A stretch of DNA of 6,404 nucleotides from Acidobacteriaceae bacterium (GTDB lineage: Bacteria > Acidobacteriota > Terriglobia > Terriglobales > Acidobacteriaceae), in contig PLYW01000317.1 of assembly GCA_003151875.1 (NCBI GenBank), positions 8,133 to 14,536 of the forward strand, written 5' to 3'. The number at the start of each line of letters is the position of its first letter. Within the stretch, counting starts at the first letter, position 1. This document shows positions 1-5,209 of the stretch, piece by piece. Made by a program: the position numbers and the translations under genes. A model generated the notes under the pieces. The model was not told where the DNA came from. It did not search any database and worked only from the letters and a program-made list of their open reading frames with translations.

Positions 1-241
1 TCTGAATTGTGGCGGTCGCCACCGGTTCGGTATGAACAGGGCGGGTGGAAGCTGGTGTGTGACCGGAAGCGATGCCATTCCGCAACTCTTGCAGCGCGGA
101 TTCCAGATGATAAATACGTCTGGTCAGATCAGCCCAACGCTCTTCGTTCTGCTGCCGCTCTCGCTTGCGCCGCGGCCGTGCGACGAACAGCCAAACTCCC
201 AAGGCCACTACCGACACGATCAGTAGGAAGGAGGAGTCCAT
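1..241 (-). CDS. N-terminal part of a membrane-anchored coiled-coil protein (possibly DUF2339-like), cut by window edge
   Basis: The reading frame starts at an ATG at 241 on the minus strand and stays open to the window edge, giving 80 residues. Residues 5-20 form one hydrophobic segment (FLLIVSVVALGVWLFV). A strongly basic stop-transfer stretch follows (RPRRKRERQQ, 22-31), then a charged, probably coiled-coil helix with heptad-like leucines and isoleucines (about 32-56), then a linker rich in Thr, Pro and Ala. This predicts an inner-membrane protein with a short N-terminal tail outside and the basic side in the cytoplasm. An in-frame TAA seven codons upstream makes this ATG the first possible start. 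No strong Shine-Dalgarno is visible. Large DUF2339 membrane proteins of Acidobacteriota often begin with a TM helix, coiled coil and Pro/Ala linker, so that family is my best guess, but the diagnostic multi-TM part lies outside the window. The gene is divergent from the L,D-transpeptidase. Confidence 0.75.
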   Translation of the reverse strand, partial: MDSSFLLIVSVVALGVWLFVARPRRKRERQQNEERWADLTRRIYHLESALQELRNGIASGHTPASTRPVHTEPVATATIQ

Positions 242-476
242 CTTGAAGTTGGTTCTGGATTACGATGCCGATTATCGCACCACCCTACCACTACTGGCGA
301 TAGTCTCCCAAAACGGGATTCGGAGAAACACCAGATCTATTCAGTTTAGTGTTGGAAGATCGCCATATCACAGATGACCGCTGAACCGAGCCATTTGGGG
401 ATCGCGTGCGAAATCGGCTGTTATCATCACTGATGCGGATGAATGCTGTCGCCACACGAGAAGACACTGGACCAAC
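242..476. other. Divergent intergenic region between the membrane-protein gene and the L,D-transpeptidase
   Basis: This stretch of about 235 bp separates two genes that point away from each other, so promoters for both should lie here. On the plus strand the only box pair I can propose is TTGGGG (395-400) and TGTTAT (419-424) with an 18 bp spacer, matching the sigma-70 consensus at only 3/6 and 4/6 positions. I saw no terminator, long inverted repeat or RNA gene. A separated 7 bp complementary pair (TGGCGAT near 294, ATCGCCA near 359) is too weak and too distant to interpret. Confidence 0.5.
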
Positions 477-1004
477 ATGATGCGACGGAAAGGCGCACTT
501 ATTGCGCTCGGGACTTTATGTGCCTTGTTGGCGGGGGCAGTGGCACTCCACGTTACCGCACGCCGCACTCCGCTACAGCAACGGGCTACAAAAGTTCTGG
601 TGCTCAAGACCAAGCATGAACTTCTACTGCTTGACGGCAACAACATCATCCGAACCTACTCAATTGCTATAGGTAGAGGAGGAGTCGACCCCAAGCAACG
701 TCAAGGTGACCACAGAAGTCCAGAAGGGCTTTACGTGATCGACCGCCACAAGAAGGACAGTCGATTTCATCGTGCCCTGCATGTCTCGTATCCGAACGAT
801 GCTGACCGCGAACGCGCACACCAACTCGGGGTAGATCCCGGCGGCGACATCATGATTCACGGTATCCAGAACGGCTTAGGCTGGCTTGGTCCGTTGCATC
901 GGCTCGTTGACTGGACAGACGGCTGCATGGCAGTGACTGACTCTGAAATCGAGGAGATCTGGTCAGCAGTTCCAGATGGGACACCAGTTGAAATTCATCG
1001 ATAG
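477..1004 (+). CDS. L,D-transpeptidase, YkuD domain, membrane-anchored
   Basis: This 175-residue protein has an N-terminal basic start and a hydrophobic segment (about residues 7-25), which is a signal anchor or signal peptide. A single YkuD (L,D-transpeptidase catalytic) domain spans about 38-174. The domain's hallmarks are visible: the conserved His in IMIHGI (His128) and the Cys nucleophile in WTDGCMAVTDSEI (Cys150), followed by the usual IEEIW helix and a C-terminal GTPVEI strand. The SPEGLYVI segment (81-88) is also typical. The family forms 3-3 peptidoglycan cross-links or attaches lipoproteins to tetrapeptide stems through a Cys acyl-enzyme, so this protein should act in the periplasm facing the wall. 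No LysM, SH3 or peptidoglycan-binding domain is present, so it is a minimal form. ATGs occur at 477 and 480 in frame; 477 is used here, and the Shine-Dalgarno is weak (GGAC at 469-472). Which cross-link it makes cannot be told from sequence. Confidence 0.93.
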   Translation: MMRRKGALIALGTLCALLAGAVALHVTARRTPLQQRATKVLVLKTKHELLLLDGNNIIRTYSIAIGRGGVDPKQRQGDHRSPEGLYVIDRHKKDSRFHRALHVSYPNDADRERAHQLGVDPGGDIMIHGIQNGLGWLGPLHRLVDWTDGCMAVTDSEIEEIWSAVPDGTPVEIHR

Positions 1005-1025
1005 ACACTGCCTCCAAAGAGGTTC

Positions 1026-1073
1026 ATGCCGCCGAACGGTGATACCGAATGCGCTTTGAAGAACGCGAATTGA
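1026..1073 (+). other. Possible 15-codon upstream ORF overlapping the start of the 117-residue protein
   Basis: The purine-rich stretch AAGAGG (1017-1022) sits just 3 bases before an ATG at 1026. That frame reads MPPNGDTECALKNAN and stops with TGA at 1071-1073, 25 bases inside the next gene, in another frame. Because the gene at 1049 lacks its own good ribosome site, this leader could couple translation. It could equally be chance. Confidence 0.15.
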
Positions 1074-1402
1074 AGCCCTACGCTGAACCTGTCACTGCGA
1101 GCCTTCTAAAACAGGGGGAGGCCAATTTTTCAGTGCAGTATGTTGACGGGGACGGGCACATCCCGATTGTCGAAACATGGGTTTTCGCGGGAAGGAAGCT
1201 CAGTCCAGAAGATACAGGAGACACTCTGTACTTTCAGGATGTGGAGTCCTATCGAGACGGAATCCGCTATGACTCCGCGACTGATGAAACCGCTAGGTTC
1301 CAAGTTGCAGCGGAGGAAAATATCAAACATATGTTTGAGTACGAGCGAGCGATTGAGGAGCTGATGAGATGCTCGCTGAGGCGCAGAAAAATGGCGGGAT
1401 AG
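1049..1402 (+). CDS. Small hypothetical protein, 117 residues
   Basis: I do not recognise this protein with confidence. The frame encodes 117 residues. It is rich in acidic residues and alternates hydrophobic and polar residues in a way that suggests several beta strands (for example ANFSVQYVD and ETWVFAGR). A probable amphipathic C-terminal helix (about 89-108) ends in a basic tail, LRRRKMAG. There is no signal peptide or membrane segment, so it is probably cytoplasmic. An in-frame TGA lies two codons before the ATG, so the start at 1049 is forced among ATGs, yet there is no Shine-Dalgarno at the normal distance. It follows the L,D-transpeptidase by 44 bp on the same strand and may share its transcript, but nothing in the protein suggests a wall function. 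Codon usage and amino-acid composition look like a real gene, whereas the overlapping minus-strand frame (1130-1456) looks like a shadow. Confidence 0.72.
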   Translation: MRFEERELKPYAEPVTASLLKQGEANFSVQYVDGDGHIPIVETWVFAGRKLSPEDTGDTLYFQDVESYRDGIRYDSATDETARFQVAAEENIKHMFEYERAIEELMRCSLRRRKMAG

Positions 1403-1465
1403 GAATGCTGCGATTACTGTTGAGAAATCGCCTGGAATAACAGACTTCTTCAACACCCGTGGCTT
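1403..1465. other. Short spacer between converging genes, no clear terminator
   Basis: This is the spacer between the plus-strand small protein and the 3' end of the minus-strand hydrolase remnant. I find no GC-rich hairpin followed by a T run on either strand. The only ORF is an 11-codon one (from 1405) with no support. Confidence 0.4.
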
Positions 1466-1785
1466 TTATCGCCAGTTAGCAGACCGATGTGACTGCGATG
1501 CGTCATGCGAGGAGAACCACCCGAGCACGCGGAGGTTAAACTCCTTACCAGCAACGTTGACTGCACCGCAATGGCCAGCCTTTGGCACTTCCCAGAGGGC
1601 CACGTCTCCAGGGTTTTGTGAACGAATCATCTCCGACTGCTGGGCCGGGATATTGTCGTCAGCCAAACCGTGGATTAGCAAGATCGGTACTGTGCTCCGG
1701 GCGACAGAATTTTGTGGCGATACTTGAGACAAATCCACGCTCCGCGTGAGCTTTCCATACACTAAAGCCAGTTCCACCGAGGGTC
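1466..1785 (-). pseudogene. C-terminal fragment of an alpha/beta hydrolase (prolyl oligopeptidase / dienelactone-hydrolase-like)
   Basis: About 103-106 residues in one open frame match the last third of an alpha/beta hydrolase. Counted from a GTG codon at 1777, VPILLIHGLADDNIP (30-44) is the strand-turn carrying the acid (Asp40 in the HGxxD pattern). EVPKAGHCGA (63-72) carries the catalytic His69, and the EFNLRVLGWFSSH segment (79-91) is the closing helix. The C-terminus looks natural. The nucleophile elbow (GxSxG) and the whole N-terminal half are missing: upstream the frame runs within a few bases into an unrelated phosphatase fragment. Such a piece cannot form the catalytic triad, and no Shine-Dalgarno precedes the GTG, so I call it a truncated pseudogene. 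Related acidobacterial enzymes are usually 280-330 residues or longer. Confidence 0.8.
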
Positions 1786-1787
1786 GC

Positions 1788-1903
1788 GGGGTAACGCAAA
1801 GCAGTTAGCCTGCCGCCAAATACGCAGCCTGTATCGATGTTAATTGTGCGGTTCAACCACTCAGGGTCCGCCACCGGGGGTGTGGCCGAACCAATCAGAG
1901 TGG
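1788..1903 (-). pseudogene. Frameshifted remnant of a Pnkp-like metallophosphatase
   Basis: One minus-strand frame reads PVADPEWLNRTINIDTGCVF followed directly by GGRLTALRYP, ending at 1788. This is the signature near the end of the phosphatase domain of bacterial polynucleotide kinase-phosphatase (Pnkp) and close PrpE/ApaH-like calcineurin phosphoesterases. The invariant GHTP that should precede it is also there but in a different frame: GGC CAC ACC CC, followed by one surplus C before GTG GCG GAC. Just upstream one T appears to be missing, since GGTTTC would read Gly-Phe-Gly-His. These two compensating single-base lesions, the missing rest of the gene, and the abrupt switch into hydrolase sequence all show a dead fragment. 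I could not extend the homology beyond about 1903. The exact parent subfamily is inferred from motif memory. Confidence 0.7.
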
Positions 1904-2299
1904 GGTCTGAGTACCAAGAAGAACTGCGGAGGTACCTAGTCGGCGAAGTCGAATTTCCAGAGAACGCAGCCTGTGTCATTTACATCTCCACTTCCCAAAC
2001 GCCGCCGCTTTCGGCAGGATACCCTGATTCCCTGCAAGATGGATCGGTTTCAATACACCGCTTCTATGTCCCTGGCGTTTGGTTCCTTCTCGTGTTCGGA
2101 GATTTGACGGATGACCAGCGGAAGATGTGCATCCTCAGATCGGTTAACCACCCGTTGTGCCTTCTTGTTCACGGAGACGCACTCGCTCACTCGATCTGCT
2201 TCAATCTCTCCATGACGAACAAGCAACTTTAAGTAAGGCGAGCCGATTTGGACGTTTTATTGCCAAACCATCTTAATGTTTAGAGCTAGCCGACATTTC
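1904..2299. other. Non-coding or decayed stretch downstream of leuS
   Basis: There is no recognisable gene here. The plus strand has an open frame (1837-2232), but its first 60 bases are antisense to the phosphatase remnant and its translation is unlike any family I know. The minus strand has an open, start-less frame (2050-2256, 68 residues) of more normal composition; see findings. The leuS 3' flank (2299 downward) has no convincing hairpin plus T-run terminator. Confidence 0.45.
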
Positions 2300-4912
2300 T
2301 TACTTCACCGCGATATTCACCAGCCGACCCTTTACCACCAGCACCTTCACGACTTCCTTGCCGGCGATGGCGGCTTTGACCTTCTCGTCGGCGAGCGCGA
2401 GCTCGCGGACTTGCGCCTCTTCGGCATCGGCGGGGACGACGATGCGGCTGCGTATCTTGCCATTCACCTGGATCGCGATTTCGACTTCTTCTTCCTTCGC
2501 CAGCGCGGGATCGTATTGCGGCCAGGGCGCGCGCAGCAGGTCGGAGGTTTCGCCCAGCATCTCCCACAACTCATGCGCCAGATAGGGCGCGAACGGCGCC
2601 AGCATCAGCACCAGCTTGCGCTGCGCATCGGCAACCAGTGCCGGCGGCGCCTCCGCCTGCCCGCGCTGAACACTGTCTTCGTAGGAGTACATCTCGTTCA
2701 GCAATTCCATGATCGCCGCGATCGAGGTGTTGAAGTGCCAGCGTCCGCCGAAATCTTCCGTCACCCGCCGGATGGTCTGGTGCAACTTGCGCTGCATCTG
2801 GCGCGCTGCGGACGACAATTGTCCAGCATCGCCACTGGCCGAGGCCGTGCCGTTTGGCCGCGCATTTCGCCCCACAAACCGGTACACCCGCGACAGAAAC
2901 CGGCTGATGCCTTCCACCCCTGCATCCTGCCAGTCGAGATCGCGATCGGGCGGCGAGGCGAACAGCGTGTACATGCGCGTCGAGTCCGCACCGTAGCGCG
3001 CCACCATGTCGTCGGGCGACACCACGTTGCCCAGGCTCTTCGACATCTTGGCGCCGCCCTTGATCACCATGCCCTGGGTGAATAGGCGCTCTGCCGGCTC
3101 GGAATTTTTCACCAGGCCCATGTCGCGCATCACCTTGGTCCAGAAGCGCGAATAGATAAGGTGCAGGATGGCGTGCTCGACCCCGCCGATGTATTGATCG
3201 ATGGGAAACCAATATCCCACAGTGTCAGAGTCGAGCGGCTTGGTATCGAGATCGGGATTGGTGTAGCGATAGAAGTACCAGGACGAATCGACGAAGGTGT
3301 CCATGGTGTCGGTCTCGCGGCGCGCTGGGCCGCCGCACTTCGGACAGCTCACGTTGACGAACTCCGGCACCTTGCCCAGCGGCGATCCGCCCGCCAGCGT
3401 GATGTTCACGTTGTCGGGCAGCAACACCGGCAAGTCCTTCTCGGGGACGGGTACGATGCCGCAACCGGTGCAGTAGATCATGGGGATCGGCGTGCCCCAG
3501 TAACGCTGCCGGCTGATGCCCCAGTCCTTCAGGCGATAAGTCACCGTTGTCTTGCCGAATCCTTGCGCCTCCGCAAACTTCGACATCTTCACAATCGCCT
3601 CCTGGCAAGGCAGTCCGCTGTACTCGCCGGAGTTCATCACCAGGCTGTCCATCTCCGTAAACGGCAAGACCGGCTCATCGGTCTCACGACGCTCGTCTCC
3701 GTCGCGGCGCGGCAAGATCACAACGCGAATGTCGAGGCCGTACTTCTTGGCAAATTCGTAGTCGCGCTCGTCGTGCGCCGGGACCGACATGATCGCGCCG
3801 GTGCCGTAATCGAGCAGAACGTAGTTCGCCACCCAGATGGGCACCTGCTCGCCGTTGAACGGATTAAGCGCGTAACGCTCCGTCGCAACGCCATGCTTTT
3901 CGATGGCGCCAATGTCGCCAATTTCCTTCGCCTTGTGCTGCTCCGCCATCAGGTCTTCCACCTTGGCAAGCAGGCTGGCATCGTTGGCGATCAAGTCGGC
4001 CACCAGGGGATGCTCGGGCGCAAGCTGCAACGAGGTCGCGCCGTAGATCGTATCCACGCGCGTGGTGAAGACGGAGATCGTGTCGCCAGCCGGTCCGGGG
4101 GCGCCATCCAGCTTGAAATCGACCAGCGTACCTTCGCTGCGGCCGATCCAGTTGCGCTGCATGGTGCGCACCTTCTCCGGCCATCCTTGCAAAGTATCTA
4201 AACCCTGCAACAGTTCGTCGGCGTATTTTGTGGTGCGCAGGAACCATTGCTCCAGCTCGCGCTGCTCGACCGGCGTGTTCTCGTGCCGCCAGCAGCAACC
4301 GTTAGGCAGCACCTGCTCATTGGCCAGCACCGTCGCGCATTCGGGGCACCAGTTGACTTTGCTCTTCTTGCGATACGCCAGGCCTTGCTCGAAGAACTTG
4401 AGGAAGAACCACTGGTTCCAGCGGTAGTACTCGGGCAGGCAGGTGGCGATTTCCTTCGGCCAGTCGTAGGCAAAGCCGAGGCGCTTCATCTGCGCCTTCA
4501 TGCTGGCGATGTTGTGCAGCGTCCATTGCCGCGGCGGAGTCTGGTTCTGGATGGCCGCATTTTCCGCGGGCAGTCCGAATGCGTCCCAGCCCATGGGATG
4601 AAGCACGTTGTGGCCCTGCATCCACATGTAGCGCGCCAGGGCATCGCCGATGGCGTAGTTGCGCACGTGTCCCATGTGCAGCGCACCCGAGGGATACGGC
4701 AACATCTCCAGCACGTAATACTTTTTGCGCGTGGTGGTCGGCGGCTCGGCGCGATAGAGGTCGGGATTCTGCGCCCAGCGCTCGGACCACTTTTGCTCGA
4801 TTGCCTGGGGGTCGTAGCGGTCGGCGCGCGCGGCGACGCCACCATTGACGACTTCAGTTTGGGCGCTCGATTGCGGCTTCGTGTTCGGCTCTTTGGATTT
4901 GGAGTCGGCCAT
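2300..4912 (-). CDS. leuS: Leucyl-tRNA synthetase
   Basis: This class Ia synthetase charges tRNA-Leu with leucine in the cytoplasm, using ATP. From the ATG at 4912 it is 870 residues, close to the usual bacterial size of about 860. Visible landmarks in that numbering: the HIGH signature as HMGH (79-82) in PYPSGALHMGHVRNY; a first zinc-type module with CPEC (189-192) and a Cys pair (206-207); the CP1 editing domain with its threonine-rich TTRVDTIYG (283-291) and the VPAHDERD segment holding the conserved Asp (381); KDWGISRQRYWGTPIP (462-477); a second zinc-type module, CTGC (481-484) and CPKC (523-526); KMSKS as AKMSKSLGN (621-629); an anticodon-binding helical domain (about 665-800); and the C-terminal tRNA-binding domain beginning VEIAIQVNGKIR. 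All catalytic and editing residues I can check are present, so it should be functional and able to edit. The frame stays open upstream to an ATG at 5089, but the extra 59 residues are basic, low in family character and start upstream of a candidate -10 box. Confidence 0.97.
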   Translation of the reverse strand: MADSKSKEPNTKPQSSAQTEVVNGGVAARADRYDPQAIEQKWSERWAQNPDLYRAEPPTTTRKKYYVLEMLPYPSGALHMGHVRNYAIGDALARYMWMQGHNVLHPMGWDAFGLPAENAAIQNQTPPRQWTLHNIASMKAQMKRLGFAYDWPKEIATCLPEYYRWNQWFFLKFFEQGLAYRKKSKVNWCPECATVLANEQVLPNGCCWRHENTPVEQRELEQWFLRTTKYADELLQGLDTLQGWPEKVRTMQRNWIGRSEGTLVDFKLDGAPGPAGDTISVFTTRVDTIYGATSLQLAPEHPLVADLIANDASLLAKVEDLMAEQHKAKEIGDIGAIEKHGVATERYALNPFNGEQVPIWVANYVLLDYGTGAIMSVPAHDERDYEFAKKYGLDIRVVILPRRDGDERRETDEPVLPFTEMDSLVMNSGEYSGLPCQEAIVKMSKFAEAQGFGKTTVTYRLKDWGISRQRYWGTPIPMIYCTGCGIVPVPEKDLPVLLPDNVNITLAGGSPLGKVPEFVNVSCPKCGGPARRETDTMDTFVDSSWYFYRYTNPDLDTKPLDSDTVGYWFPIDQYIGGVEHAILHLIYSRFWTKVMRDMGLVKNSEPAERLFTQGMVIKGGAKMSKSLGNVVSPDDMVARYGADSTRMYTLFASPPDRDLDWQDAGVEGISRFLSRVYRFVGRNARPNGTASASGDAGQLSSAARQMQRKLHQTIRRVTEDFGGRWHFNTSIAAIMELLNEMYSYEDSVQRGQAEAPPALVADAQRKLVLMLAPFAPYLAHELWEMLGETSDLLRAPWPQYDPALAKEEEVEIAIQVNGKIRSRIVVPADAEEAQVRELALADEKVKAAIAGKEVVKVLVVKGRLVNIAVK

Positions 4913-4943
4913 AGGTATTTTTGATGCGCTTGGGTAAACCTTG

Positions 4944-4949
4944 ATTTTA
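4944..4949 (-). promoter_or_regulatory. Candidate -10 box for leuS
   Basis: On the minus strand TAAAAT (5/6 match to TATAAT) lies 32 bases before the ATG at 4912. This would give a leader of roughly 25 bases. No acceptable -35 hexamer is found 16-18 bases upstream. If real, the transcript would begin downstream of the alternative start codons at 5089 and 5047, which supports the 4912 start. No Shine-Dalgarno is seen before 4912 and no T-box motif is present. Confidence 0.3.
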
Positions 4950-5198
4950 CAATGTGCGGGCGCGCGGCTTGCGTTTGCCGCTGGGCAACGCCTTTGCGCC
5001 GGCAACCAACGCGTTGCTCTTTCTTTTTTCTCCGAATGTGCGGACATAAAAGGTTTGATTCTGCATTCGCGGATGTCGGATGACTGCAAACGCCAGAGAT
5101 CAGTTTTCCCTAAATTAGGACACTACCCCGGAGATCCGAAGTAAGTGGCACTGTACTTTTGTTTTCGTACCGAGTAGCGTGATCCTCACAGGGGCCGC

Positions 5199-5203
5199 GG
5201 AGG
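5199..5203 (+). promoter_or_regulatory. Ribosome binding site of the lipoprotein gene
   Basis: GGAGG lies 6 bases before the ATG at 5210, a near-ideal Shine-Dalgarno that fixes the start. Four bases of it (GAGG, 5200-5203) could pair with CCTC at 5184-5187 across a 12-base loop, but the stem is too short to claim regulation. Confidence 0.75.
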
Positions 5204-5209
5204 TCGAAC

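Larger units (their letters stand above)
4913..5209. other. Divergent intergenic region between leuS and the lipoprotein gene
   Basis: This spacer of about 297 bp should hold the promoters for both divergent genes. Apart from the leuS -10 candidate, it contains a perfect odd-centred palindrome CCTAAATTAGG at 5109-5119, 90 bases before the lipoprotein ATG, which might be an operator. I found no convincing sigma-70 pair for the plus strand, no tRNA-like fold and no T-box leader for leuS. Confidence 0.45.

Noticed and set aside
7..377. Three overlapping plus-strand ORFs (7-246, 32-226, 165-377)
   Set aside because: They are antisense or out of frame to the minus-strand membrane-protein start, with unnatural Arg/Pro/Ser-rich translations and no homology I recognise.
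395..424. Sigma-70 promoter TTGGGG-N18-TGTTAT before the L,D-transpeptidase
   Set aside because: Only 3/6 and 4/6 matches with a non-optimal spacer. Mentioned in the intergenic entry but not called as a feature.
1005..1025. CCTC-AAA-GAGG-like hairpin after the L,D-transpeptidase gene as a terminator
   Set aside because: The stem is only four pairs and no T tract follows.
1130..1456. 108-residue minus-strand ORF opposite the small hypothetical protein
   Set aside because: Composition (many Cys, Phe, Ser and His) fits antisense of a real gene, and the plus frame has the better protein-like profile.
1837..2232. 131-residue plus-strand ORF
   Set aside because: Its first part is antisense to the phosphatase motif, it has no Shine-Dalgarno support, and the translation resembles no family. 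The overlap with recognisable minus-strand homology makes it most likely a shadow.
2276..4924. Long plus-strand ORFs opposite leuS (2276-3085, 3161-4201, 4247-4924)
   Set aside because: They are shadows created by GC-rich codons of leuS. Their translations are full of His, Arg and Gln and show no domain.
4913..5209. T-box riboswitch or leader attenuator upstream of leuS
   Set aside because: I found no T-box core motif, no run of leucine codons in a short leader ORF, and no terminator hairpin with a T run.
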